A DNA stretch of 64,000 bases, taken from positions 558,001 to 622,000 of the forward strand of contig JAYKXP010000023.1 of NCBI GenBank assembly GCA_037176845.1, read 5' to 3'. This DNA comes from Paramarasmius palmivorus (lineage: Eukaryota; Basidiomycota; Agaricomycetes; Agaricales; Marasmiaceae). A program made the position numbers and the translations under genes. Positions 32,580-44,500 of this stretch are shown piece after piece. Every line of letters begins with the position of its first letter. The first letter of the stretch is position 1. The notes under the pieces were generated by a model, which saw only the letters and a list, made by a program, of their open reading frames with translations, was not told where the DNA came from and did no database searches.

Positions 32580-34343
32580 GGTGGAAGGGAAGTACAAAGA
32601 TATCGGTAGGATCGTGGTTGTCTGTAACGTTCTTAGAACACTTCCGGCTTACTCAGGATTTTTTGTCGCTGACTCAGATGATGGCCCTGATGTCATTAAT
32701 GGTTCTAGAAGTTTCACATGATATAGCGATAGCGTACTGCTAATAATACTACATTCTCGTTCTGCACCAGAAATACCTGCCTCAGGCCACTTTGCTCAAT
32801 CCACAATGAGAAATCATGGACATTATGACATACCAGCAACAAAAGAATTGACCGCGACGAGTTTCCGAAAAAAACAAGGGAATTGACGGGCCGTGGAAAG
32901 CCGACTCTTAGCCGAGGCATCGCCAGTACGGCAGAGCGTGACCGTCGCGACTTGGTTCGCTACCATGATGATGTCGCATCCCAGCAAAAAGCCTGGTCAG
33001 TATGAGCGGTCTTGAATTTTCCCAAGGGCACCGCTCGGTTACAGTACATCGGCGTCATTCTGAGCTATTGTTTTCGGATCCCACTCTCTTCGACACTTCG
33101 ACAATTATGCCATCTACTTGGAGCGAATTCAAGGGTATTCATGTGAAGACTTGTCTTCATTGTTCGGGAGCATGACTGCTTGATGTTTTGTACGTAACTT
33201 TTGCTTCAACTTCCGAGTCCACGGATATGTCGCTGACGTAGAGTTTTCTATGAGTGTCAGAGTTATTGCTTTCCGGGTTGTTTCAGTACACCGACGAGAC
33301 TTTACCGGTGCATCGCCATCCATCATATCACAGCATATCACCCCTCGCTTGTACTTCGCAGAACGCAGAACGGGTTTCGGAGACTTCGACATTGATGGCA
33401 TTGATACCGGCAAATGTCGTTGGCTGATGGCTAACTTTTCGCAAACTCGCATATCTGGACTTAGTGAATCCCCAAGAAGGCGATAGCTCCCAACGAGAAA
33501 CTCTCAGAAAAGGATTGATCAGTTCAGCACATTATCGGCAGCGTGCACAGTCCGCTCTACCCCCTACCGTCTTCATCGCATCATGCTTTGAATTACCGTA
33601 GATCGCTATCATAGAGGGTCGGAGTCTTTTACGGTCTCTCAATCTCTCAAGTCCAATCTTAGCCAATCTTTCATTCTGGTTGTCGCTGACGTGATAAAAA
33701 TACCCAAAGGTGTGTTCTCTTCGGTCTTTTCCTTGGTCCCTGATGGCAATTTCCTGACAATGAATGATCGCCGGAGCGAGGATGCTTGTTCGGCACCTAG
33801 GCCATCATGGAATTCTACTCGCTATCGCGTATGGAAATGACCTCCTTCTCAGCTCGGCACCTTGATAACGAGTGTTCTCATATACGAGAAGCCCTTTTCT
33901 CTTCGCACGTCGACGCATAGCTTAGTTATTGATACTAGGTTTAATCTCGTTATCTATTGCCAGCTAACAAGCCTGCTGTCATCTACCCTTAATGCGGCGA
34001 GCGCCAGACTACAACATTCCTGATGTCAACTGGTCAATTGCAAAACTGATGGATCGCTTGGCGCTTTATCGAGATCTTCCGACATACAAACTCTCCGCTT
34101 TATTGGTCTGGGGGAAGCTTCTTAGACCTCATGACCCCGACCTCCAAACAATTATGGCAATCGAAGGCGGTTCTAACAACTGGAATCACAACCCCAGCCG
34201 TCTTGACAGGCTCAAGCATTCTGGACGTCTTCTCTTCGGTACCCAAGTATATCGAAACCGGGTAGACGGTTTATAAAGCTGCGCTCAAAGAACCCGAAGC
34301 GAATCATCCTTTCTCCCAATCTTCTCGCCGCCCAGTCTGCACA
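32580..34343. other. Gene-poor stretch
   Basis: Frames on both strands (32714-32920 minus, 33129-33452 minus, 33250-33486 plus, 33992-34276 plus) show no family resemblance. The right end is the upstream region of the DUF2235 gene. No repeat or RNA was noticed. Confidence 0.3.
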
Positions 34344-36612
34344 ATGCCTGAACCTATCATCAACGGTACTCACGAGAGAACTGAGACTGGCGCAACTCTT
34401 ATCGACGGCAGCCCTATCGAGGTCGAATCCCCCACTTCGTCGCCAACCACTTCGTACTTCAAGAAGAATGGCACGGTGCACCCACCTGCACGGGAAGATA
34501 CTCTGATGTTGCACCTTCCTTCGGCAAAGGACGCAAATGTCATTCCTCCGGAACATGGTGGCCGTACACTGGTTCTCTGCTTCGATGGGACAGGCGATCA
34601 GTGAGTTTTATAGTTCTATATCCTTTTCTCCATTCTTACTCATTGTTATATTTAGATTCGATTCGGATGTAAGTCGTTATTCATATCTCGGGCGGTTTCT
34701 TATGCTGAACTTTCCCTAGAACTCCAATATCGTCGAATTCTTCCAGCTCCTGAAGAAAGACGATCGTTCAAAGCAGATGGTGTACTACCAGGTACATTAA
34801 ACGTTTAGCCTTGAGCTCATGTGCTGAACTATCCTTCTCAGGCTGGAATTGGCACTTATACGACTCCAGAAATAGCTACACCCATGATGGCCCGATTCTC
34901 AAAGGTGATGTACTCTATTATCAGTCCGCCGTCGTAACTCCAACTGACAACATCCCGCTAGGCACTTGACGAAGCTGTTGCATGGAACCTTAACGCACAT
35001 GTCATGGGTATGTATTCGACCTCTTGATTGGGAGATCTGGTCTAATGAACCTCACAGGCGGATATGAATTCCTGATGCAGAACTGTAGGTCTGCTGTGGC
35101 CTTTTTTGTGCCAAATCTAATGGCATGCTTTCATGTAGACACCGAGGGCGATCGTATTTGTCTCTTCGGCTTCTCTCGAGGAGCTTACACGGCCCGAAGG
35201 TCAGTTTGAAGGTCTCATATTCGCAGCAAGCATTTGCTGATCTGTTCTCATCTCAGTCTTGCCGGCATGATTCACAAGGTCGGGATTCTCCCGGCGTGCA
35301 ACCACCAACAGGTTCCATTCGCATACAAGATGTTCACACGTGAAGACGAACTGGGATGGAAGCAATCTAATGCTTTCAAGAAGGCGTTCTCTATTGATGC
35401 TGACATTGAATTCATTGGCGTGTGGTAAGCAGCAACTTTGTTCGCTTCCCCAGATGGACGTGCGACGTTTACCCGTGATATTGAATCCCAGGGACACTGT
35501 TAACTCCGTCGGTCTTCTTCCCAGGCGCTTGCCTTTCACCACTTCCAACACTATCGTCCGTACCTTCCGGCATGCCGTTGCCCTCGACGAGCGACGAGCG
35601 AAGTTCAAGGCTAACCATTGGAATCGTCCCCAAGCTCACGAAGAAAAGCTCGGTGTCGAGTGCAAGCACCAGCACAAACATCATGATGGGGCACACGATC
35701 ACGAACATGATGACCACGACCACGACCACGGTTCAAAGAAAGGGAATGGCGTCTCCGACAGGAACAAGACTCTTCGTGCGCTCGAGAAGAAGTACGGCAA
35801 AGACAGGAATATGAATACCGATATCGAAGAGGTGAGATCCTGGCAAGATCCTGGGCCACTCAAATAACGCTGATGAACAATAACTATCAGGTATGGTTCG
35901 CTGGCTGTCACTGCGGTAAGTACATCAATTATGTCATTCTGCACTCGGACATCTGACTTTGGCGTGCCCGCTTTTCTTCCACTCTTTCGTAGACATCGGC
36001 GGTGGATCGGTCGACAATGACACCAAGCCTAATTTGGCTCGTATTCCGCTCAGGTGGATGATTCGCGAGTGCTTCAAGACGAACACTGGCATCATGTTCC
36101 ATACTGATCTCCTTAAGGAGTTTGGGATGAACCCTGACGCACTCTATCCGGAGGTCTTGCCGAGACCGCCTGCACTTCCCATTGTGCGCGGCAAGCATCA
36201 CATCCAACATATACCAAGCAAATCGGTTTTAGCTCGTCTCACGCAGAACCAGCAGGAGATTCACCTCCCTAACTTCTCCGGATCAGAATCGACTTTGGAG
36301 AGACCGCGTACCGAGGAAGAGCTCGAATTGGCTGATGCGCTCTCGCCCATCTACGATCAGCTCTCGTTGAAGTGGTTCTGGTGGCTCCTCGAGTTTTGGC
36401 CTATCAAGGTTAGGTACCAAAAGTCGGATAATAGCTGGGCCAACTATTTGGGATGGAACTTGGGTCGTGGAAGGATCGTCCCCAAGCAGAGAAAACAGGG
36501 CGTAAAGGTTCACAGGAGTGTGAAGATGAGGCTGGAGGCGGAGTATCCAGACGGCTCGAAGTACGTCCCGAAAGCGACATTCGACCACAAGTACGTCACT
36601 TGGGTGGATTAG
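34344..36612 (+). CDS. DUF2235 (Tle1-like) alpha/beta hydrolase with His-rich insert
   Basis: Eleven exons: 34344-34600, 34656-34668, 34720-34791, 34842-34904, 34962-35007, 35058-35084, 35139-35199, 35257-35424, 35492-35831, 35891-35915 and 35993-36612. They sum to 564 codons with the stop, all phases matching, and include a 13-base micro-exon. The hydrolase core shows LVLCFDGTGDQ at residues 77-87, the nucleophile elbow CLFGFSRGAYTAR with Ser172, GVWDTVNSVG, and WFAGCHCDIGGG carrying the likely acid/His residues. DUF2235 includes bacterial type VI phospholipase effectors (Tle1), and fungal members are of unknown substrate. Residues about 290-320 form a low-complexity His/Asp run (HDHEHDDHDHDHG) placed inside the core, a possible metal-binding loop. 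The C-terminus is basic and aromatic (LSLKWFWWLLEFWPIK), perhaps membrane-touching. Confidence 0.88.
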
Positions 36613-36800
36613 GTGTCAGAGTCTCTATCTATGCTTTCCTCGTCTTCTATCATGTATGTAACAGAGTCCGTTAACCCAGGAATACGCACTTAATTTCAAA
36701 TGAATGATAAACCACCGAGATGAGTATAGTCCAACGTTCACCGATTAAACGACCGGTTACAGAGCCCTAGGTGTTTAATACGTATTCTACCTCTAAACTT

Positions 36801-38183
36801 CTATTGCTTCTCAGCGGCAGTATCGACTGCTCTTATGTACGATCTGAGAAGTAGGCCTGGATGAGCGAAGTTAAATGTGTACATGGCTAGAAGCACCATC
36901 ATGCCGTCCAAGACATCTGCTTCCAAGTTGAGTACTCGTAAAAAACGAGAGGATAGTCTTATCTCACTGAAGTAAATCTGAGTAGTAATCACCTCTCCAG
37001 TAAAGCCATCGACGAGCTCGATGGTTCGATATACAGCCCTAGACAAGACATGCTCCGTCAATCCGCGGACACCCCTCGAATGCTTAAACGTACCTGATCC
37101 AAAGAAGTAAACTAGTCGAGAGTACTGCCGCCGTCATGATTTTCAGTCTTGCGTCGACGCCACGTCTCTTTTGGACTTGGTGACTATTGCGAAGAGGTGC
37201 ATTCCGGTGCCATCTAACGAAAAACTCGACCGCACATGCGACATAGAGTGTTATGACAGCTTGGAGTCTGGTTCAGTACAGTTTTGGAAACGTCGAAGTG
37301 GTAAGGATTACCCAATTGAAAGATGATACCGCCGAGCATAATGTGGCCACCCTAGGTTACAGTTAGTGCTTAGCGAATGTTTTGAGGAAGAATATCACCG
37401 TTTCGGGGTTCTTGCCTTTGGCAACGGCTGCTGAGGCGACGCCTCCGCCGATACCTTGCACAAAGAGAGCAATCACATCCTGTGCCGTGTTCAGACCATT
37501 GAAACCGTTGGTAATCTGTGCAGCTACGGATACGTACGCATGTACAAAAGATAATGGCATCTATAACAGTGGTGAACGATACCATCACCAACTATGAATG
37601 AATCAGACTTACACCACTTAGGAGCGATCCTACTGAATTCTGTCCCAAGGCTCTTGATTATGGTGCCCAAAATGACGAAATTTGCTGCGACGAGCGGTGT
37701 AGGTCCAATAATGGTGCATGTCAATCTGAGAGCAAACATTATTATAACGTATCATCAAGATATTGCTAGTACTCACTGCATTTCATAAGGTGTGGATAGT
37801 CTGGGGGACCAAGAAGACCATAGCCTAGCTGACCATCCCGCCACTTCCAGTATACCACAAACGACAACAGTTAAGAGAAGCCACCAGGTACGGAAGTATA
37901 CAGCTTGTCCAACATGTGCGCCTGCAAAAAAGAGTGAGAATGACATCCAGTCCAGAAGAGATTATGAGCGCTCACATGTCGATAAAGAAAAAAGAACGAG
38001 AAAAACAATGCAAACCCATCGAGTAGGTATATATCCGTATAAACTACTTGCAAGCTTCGGATCTAAGGGACGAGTGAGAGGTGGCACAATGTCAGAAGAT
38101 TGGCAGCTTACTCCGTAAATGTGTTTCCATGAAAGAGAGTGCTCTGAGAAAGAGGGGAGAGAAAAGATAGCTGTCGGAATCAT
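36801..38183 (-). CDS. RTA1-like seven-helix membrane protein
   Basis: Read on the minus strand through about seven exons, the protein has the features of the fungal RTA1 (lipid-translocating exporter-like) family. These include YGYIPTRWVCIVFLVLFSLS, WSARLWSSWSPRLSTPYEMQ, LTCTIIGPTPLVAANFVILG, FCTCDVIALFVQGIGGGVAS, then GGHIMLGGIIFQL, and a last helix pair with GMMVLLAMYTFNFAHPGLLL. The GGHIMLGG motif and the Asp-containing VQGIGGG helix are hallmarks. Members are induced by toxic compounds and give resistance (yeast RTA1, RSB1); the exact transported lipid is unknown. Helices are split by very short introns and one segment (near 37400-37540) needs an intron ending just before GATGTGATTGC. 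The start at 38183 is the outermost reasonable ATG. Intact by inspection. Confidence 0.8.
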
Positions 38184-38259
38184 CAGCTTTGGCTATATAG
38201 TGCTTCTAGCCGCAGGCACCTTGCATCCGACGGGACAACTGTGCCGGCGGATTGTACCA

Positions 38260-38520
38260 TACTGTTCCGAACTGTATGGTAGCGACGGTAACGCGTAACG
38301 GGCCTCATTTTCGTCGCCTATTTAGGACCTTGTAACGCGTAACGCTGGGCCTGTCGCAAGCTGATAGACTTTAGGTTGCGGTTCTTCACCATATTGAAGC
38401 TTCGGGGGTGGCAATTTGTTGCCTAAAATTGCGACGGTAACGTGTAACGCTAGTCCCGTCGCCCATGGTCCTGGTGTAACGCTTCGACCCCCCGTCGCTA
38501 CCATACAGTTGGGAACAGTA
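38260..38520. mobile_element. MITE-like element, about 257 bases, TA target duplication, 29-base TIRs
   Basis: Positions 38260-38288 and 38492-38520 are inverted repeats matching at 28 of 29 bases (core AACTGTATGGTAGCGACGG). Both ends are bounded by TA, as expected of Tc1/mariner-type insertion. The interior codes for nothing and carries repeated GTAACG units, including GTAACGCGTAACG at 38288 and 38332 and GTAACGTGTAACG at 38437. The left end itself is also palindromic (TACCATAC...GTATGGTA). I read it as a non-autonomous transposon between the RTA1 and RCC1-PHD genes. Confidence 0.75.
38288..38449. repeat. Dispersed GTAACG(C/T)GTAACG units inside the MITE
   Basis: Three copies of a 13-base unit start at 38288, 38332 and 38437; two are followed or preceded by GCGACG. 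A shorter GTGTAACG follows at 38474. The ACGCGT core equals the MluI cell-cycle box, though that may be chance. Confidence 0.6.
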
Positions 38521-38905
38521 AGTGGCAATGCCGACGCTGTTGATGCTGTAATTATAAACCACTCTTTCATTTGATTCAACACAACTACAATAGCGCGATG
38601 ACGAGATAAGCAGATAACAAATGACAGCGAGATAAAGATGCAATAAGAATTGAACGATACTTTATACAAAATGAAAGTGCAATGCAAGTCCAATCCAATA
38701 TTTTTGAGATACACTCTGATGACCAGAGTTCGGGTTCCCAGCAACGGCAACCACCACGGAGAACACAGAGAAGATGAGACAACAGGTTGAACGTACAGTG
38801 ACCATTCATCACTGGTTCTGGAATTCTGAGCATCGATAGCTGCACTATTCATGGCCACGGCGGCCGTTGGTGGTAAAACCATGCGAAATAGACCTTCTCG
38901 GTTCT
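38521..38905. other. 3' flank of the RCC1-PHD gene
   Basis: Non-coding, AT-rich sequence between the MITE and the stop at 38906. A minus-strand frame continues through it but has no protein-like features and is separated from the PHD gene by the stop. Confidence 0.4.
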
Positions 38906-41596
38906 TCACTGTTTTTTCTTCTTGGAGCCTACAACACTGCCGTTCAGCATCCACGATTAGAAAACGGAAGATTGGCGTACCTTTCCCAGCCTCCGAGCTT
39001 GCCTTTCGTTTGCCCCTACCGCCCTTCTTCGTACCATCTTCCTCATCTTCGTCCATTGCACTCGAGTCAGGAGCACCACTACCACTCGCAGATTTGGCAT
39101 ACGAAGGTGCTGTGTATCCTCTCAAAGCCGCTCCGGGAGTTTTCTCGCACTTGGGGCAAAACCATTCTCCGTCTGGAATAGCTTTAAGTGGCGGATTTAG
39201 GCAGCCTAGATGATACGGATTGTCGCACTGTAAAGAAGGAAACTAAGCAACTGGAAGACACGATCTAATACTTGCTTCGTACCTTCTCGCATTCCAGAGG
39301 TGAGTCATCATCTCCGTTATCCCTTCCACAAACGAGACACAATTCTGGTGTATCAACAACTTCTTCAGGGTGTCGAGGCAAGTCCGACCACTTGTCACCT
39401 TCTTCTTCCTCGTTTGCACCACCGTTCGTCTGCGTAGGTCCAGGCTTGCTTTCTGGAGGGGGAGGTCGAGCAAGGAAGAGAGTGGTGTTTTGGCCAGCGG
39501 CGATTCTAAGTCATGACGTCAGCAGCAGGGTTAGGGTTACATGTTGGTTGACAATAGAGACGGGGTTGTGGATGTGGATAGATGTGGGGAGAAGCCTAAA
39601 AGTACAAGAACGGCTGAAGAACTTACTGAATTACATCTATTCCTTCCAAGGGTACGTGCCTCGTAGGTTTGGTGGCACTCTTTGGTTCATCTACTCCCAG
39701 TCCAAGTTCACCTAATGAAGGATTATCACAAGTCCGAAGTAAGGTAGAGCAAGAAAACGATTACCATTCGACGCGTTCTGTCCCCATGCGACAGTCATAA
39801 CGCCCGCCGTGCCACTAGCGCCAGGCTTTTCGTCCGAGTCGTCGGGGGTGAGAACCCAGTGGGTGACACCACCACATGCGGCATGTGTTACCTTGCATGC
39901 CCTTTGTGAAAACATGAGGTTCTTCAACACTGTGAGCAGCGGGGAACGCACATAATATCCTGTAGGTACCTGAAGGTGGTATATGGTGAACCCGAAGAGC
40001 CGTCGCCGCTGTTCTTCCACTTTGAACATTCATTAGTGATGACCTCAAGGTGATCACGGTACACATACCTTGCCAGCTAACCAATACATGCCCTGTTTGT
40101 CAATCACGACCGAGTTGGTTGGACCAGCCGTGATGAACTTCGCAGTCCCGACTTCTTTCTTCTCCTTTTCGTTTCCTTCTCCCTTGGGAACAGTAATCTC
40201 GGTGATGAATTGCGGAACTACTTTGGGTCTGAGCTGGTCGACTTGGTTGCCTAGGCCTAGACGACAGTAGCCGTTATAGCCCCATACGTAAACGAATCTA
40301 ACGACGGCAATGAGCTAGAGTTAAAAGGTTGACTGGAAATGCTCACCCTTCGTCGTCGAGAGCTACGCTGTGTTGCTGCCCCGAAGCTATCTGCACGATC
40401 GTCTTTTCTGCAAGAGATCTGATGAGGACTGAGGAGACTGTTAGGTCATGGGCGGGAGGAAGACAAACAAAATTGACTCACGGGGTTGATCCACGATATC
40501 GAACGCGGTCTTATTTCCAGTGGTGATGCGTTCTCCAGTGGTACCATTGCCAAGTTGGCCCTTTTCGCCGCTACCGAAAGCGAAGACTTCAACCACGTCA
40601 AATTCTGGGAGGACTAGTATAGCTAACTAGAGATAACCCACCTTTGCCGCTCTGAGTTAATACCAAGCTGAATGATATACCCGCGGAAGCCATGATTACA
40701 TGTTCCCTCTGCCCGTCAACGGTCAGCCCTTCCACCTTCTTGAATCCTCCGACCTGTGCGGATGGAGGCTGACCACACTGACCCAAGCTGTTTGCGCCCG
40801 CTGTCCATACGTTGCCGTCACTTCCAACCAATAGTGTATGGTTTCGTCCACAGGCAGCGTGGATGAACTTGGTATTGGATGAAGCACCAAGTTCAGTGGG
40901 TGATAGTTTCATGGGAGCATTTTCGGAGATGTATTCGAACTCGGATGGATCAAGGCCAAGGGAGCTGAAATTATTGCGACCAAAGAGGTAAGCAGCACCA
41001 TCGGTGTCCAAGACGACAAAATGACACCCACTACACGAAGTGTGGATGGATTTGGCCTTGACATTGCCGAGCGAGCGTAAGATGTGGGGTTCAGGAAGAT
41101 CCGGATGTCTGGATGAAAAGTCAGATGATGGATAGCCGGAAATAAGTTGACCAGGCGTACTCTTCCTCGTCAGCTTTAGCGTTAGCCCCAGGTTTGTCTC
41201 TTCTTCCAAGTCTCAACCTATAGCAGAAGTATTTTAACAAATACCATCGGAGCTGTTTGCGTGAAGACCGACCAGTCTGTGCCGCCGCAAATTAAAACTA
41301 TGCACCCAATTAGTCTGGAACCTGACTTGGAACTTCTAGTCACATACCTCGTCCCCATATACTATCCTCAGATCCATTCTCTGCAGCCATAGTTCTCTCT
41401 TGTACACTTCAGGGCAGCACAATGTAAAGTCCGAGGCTTTTCGTCCTAAAATAGACCCCCCGACACGAAGGAAAAGCTTAGGATGGGCTTGAAGACTGGG
41501 CCAAATAGTGAGGTCGAAGTTGTTTTTGGACGGGAGCTTGTCGTATTGAATGGTGAGCAGAGGGTCTTGGTCGTCGTCGTGGTTGAAAAGAGACAA
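38906..41596 (-). CDS. RCC1-repeat protein with C-terminal PHD finger
   Basis: The gene starts at 41596 (MSLFNHDDDQDPLLTIQYDK) and runs through many short introns to the stop at 38906. After about 110 residues of unrecognised N-terminus come RCC1-type beta-propeller repeats: FVVLDTDGAAYLFGRNNFSS, NHTLLVGSDGNVWTAGANSL, FAFGSGEKGQLGNGTTGE, HSVALDDEGFVYVWGYNGYC and a later VAWGQNASNGELG copy. A PHD finger follows (CLVCGRDNGDDSPLECEKCD then NPYHLGCLNPPL and WFCPKCE; C4-H-C3 pattern complete). The tail is Ser/acid-rich with a basic end (GKRKASS, GSKKKKQ) that looks like a nuclear signal. PHD fingers read histone H3 tails and RCC1 propellers bind chromatin or Ran, so a chromatin-associated factor is likely; the combination is known in fungi to my recollection but uncharacterised. 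Exon joins in the middle are by homology of repeats. Confidence 0.8.
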
Positions 41597-44500
41597 GAAA
41601 GGGCGAGACCATTTGCTCGCCTCCGGTCACCTCGCCCATCAAAACCCTCTCACGTAATAGACAGCATCAATCAACGGTCTCGTGATTTCCTTGAGCCTTG
41701 TTTCCCGACTTCCACCATCCCTTTTTCGAGACTACCGTACGTTGCATGCCCTCATTCCATCATCTTCTTGTTATATATTGATTTTCGGATTGGTATGTTC
41801 CTCGATTAGAGATTTTAGACTTTCTCTGGTCGCTTCTTCGGCCGGGAACCTTACATCGCTCCCACGTCAATCCGGAGAATTCAATCAGATCACCGCTATT
41901 CCCCATTCATCAAGCAAACCATGCCGCATTCATTACGTGGCAAGCACTGCAATGCATCTTTTGACTCCTTACTACTGTAACACCAACTTGCGCGTCGGTC
42001 CTTAAGCCATATCCCTGGTATCTACTGTGGACTACGTCCCCAAGTATGAATTGAAATGATATGTGAACTCTTAAACTAGACACCGGACACAATAGCTGAG
42101 CCTTGATCGATCCAACACAAATACTTACTCATTAATCATAGATTGAGTTGGATGATAAACTATGGGCTTGAACTTTGAACGTGATGCATTTTGTCGAGTC
42201 GATTGATTTCTCATGCAAGCGCATCATGCGTGAGTCGCTTTGTTATCGTCATCGTCCGCGTCTTGACTACTAAATCTAGGGTAATGACCTCAATCCTTAA
42301 AAAGTCGTATATTGGTCGTATATACGAGTCAATGGACAAAAGCAAGACGTGATTCGGTTGCTATCGGGGCAAGACGAGGCCGATCATCCAACTACTGTGA
42401 TAACCCATCTTGCGTACGTCTCTTTGATACCTTCTACAGCGCATAGCTTATCGCTGATATCTGGTGCCCCGGAGTGGTAGTATTATTGAAAGGTAACCGG
42501 ATATTCCGCATTCGCCGAGCTACGAAGGATGGCGGTGTCATGTTACATTTTTCTGCTAATATATCGACGCTCAGAGCATCGGAAATGCCTTGACTGGCTC
42601 ATACCTGCACCTAATCTAGGTTAATCCTTCGTCAATGAGACGCCAGAGATGGCCGTGCAGAACTGTACCGCCGATATGGCAAAGATCCATGGGTGACCGA
42701 TTACCTGTGAGGGAATCTACATCGGTCTGTGAACAATATTGTGCGCATTGAGTACCTTTTCGCGGAGTCCGTATGTATTGTAACAGAAAACGTCTGGGGA
42801 TTAGCTCGATCAAGGAACATAGGATCGGCATGGTCACCTGCCAAATCCCCGGCCTATAATCGTGGAGGTTAGCCAGAGTCTGGGAATGTGATATAGTATT
42901 CGAAGATCCTCGTATACGGTGCGATGTCGTTAGGGTTAAGACGCAGAGAGTTCGAGAATGATGCGCAGAATTCCGGTACTGCACAGTGGACAAGAACGAT
43001 CAGAGCGTGGCCAGATGTAAACTCAACGGGAACATGTACATACACTGATACTTAGCATTTTATTCCTTACCATATATCGGAACTAGAGATGTCCAGTGGT
43101 TCAACATTCAAGTTGATCTTAGGAGCTATAGCGAGCTATATGCAACAACACAAGGTGGCTACACTTACTGAACATCGTCATAGAACCTGCTGTGGCTCGA
43201 GCGATACATATAAAATAGCTTGAACAAAGCTATCTGACTTGACTGATGATGCTATTTGACCAGGTACTACCTCTGGGTTTGGACGCCGACTGGTTGCCTC
43301 TTTGCTCAAATGAGGAGAGCTTGTGATCGCTACTGCGCGTTCCGAAGCTCGAACGATCAAGACCAAGATTGATGAAGCTCTCTTGTTCCGCGAGAATCTC
43401 GAAGGGGAGTTGAGTGATTGATGAACTCGACCCCGGGGAATCTAGTACGCGTATTAGTGAATGCTCATGATGTTATGACCGTGTTCTTACTTTTTCTACG
43501 CGTGACGATGGAACCAGGGTCTTCGAGCATGTCAATGTCAGGACTCAGAAGACGCCATTGTTCCTATTTTTTCGCTGTGTGACTCCAATCAGAAGACGAC
43601 GGCATTTAAATGGGCGAGAAATTTACGGAATAATCCTTCATAAAGCTCTTTGCGCAAAAGAGCAAGGGAATCAAGAGCGATAGTGGTGGTACGGAAGGAA
43701 GAGTTCGCTGATGACATAAATCTTTTGATCGGGTGCGCACGGGCCAGAAGAGTTGAGACAAGTCATATTGCCCATAGTGTTGGTATATTACATTGGTAAT
43801 CGAGGTCATTACTGTACGCAACACGCCTTTATGAATATCATCTTTTGCCCAACTCCGACTTACCCAAGGAGTTCCTACCAAGAAACGATCAAATTGCGGC
43901 ATGTCCTAGGTGTAGTCGGGTGAGAGGTAATTCTCCATGGGGGCTGGAATACAAGCTCACCAAACACTCTTCTATGGGTTATGCGTCGAAATGCCAGGGA
44001 GCACCCAATCATAGATATAGCGCCTCGAAAACCTGTGGCATACCCGAGAACGAACATAAGCTTGTGAGCCTCGGTCAGACAGCATGAATCTTCGTGTATT
44101 CTTCGGTTTCGTGTAAAGCACCCCGGGACTGGTAAGCCCTTGGATAAAGCCCTGAATCTTGAGAGGGTATGTAGACACGATGCTGCTGGGGTATGACGGG
44201 GGTATTCGGTGGGCGTGTGATTGTGCTCTGGAAACGTATCCCCATAAATAAACATCCAGCTCAATGCATTGACCTCCGCTGGGGATCCTAGTAAGCACGC
44301 GAACGTCGTTCTCATCTGGCGAAAGGGGTGCCGGAAGGACGCTCAAGTCAAGGGAGCCCCGGAATGAGAATACCTCAAACTGGCAACAGATGCACGGTGG
44401 CCTCTATCCTGGACGTTTCAGTGCTTTCAGATAGGGTAGCTGATTATCTGGGGCTAGACGAGAGGTATTCAGTCGACTGGATGACTACTGAACGAGCGGA

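Noticed and set aside
38288..38344. ACGCGT sites as MluI cell-cycle-box promoters
   Set aside because: They lie inside a mobile element as part of its repeat unit and are not placed as a promoter for either neighbour.
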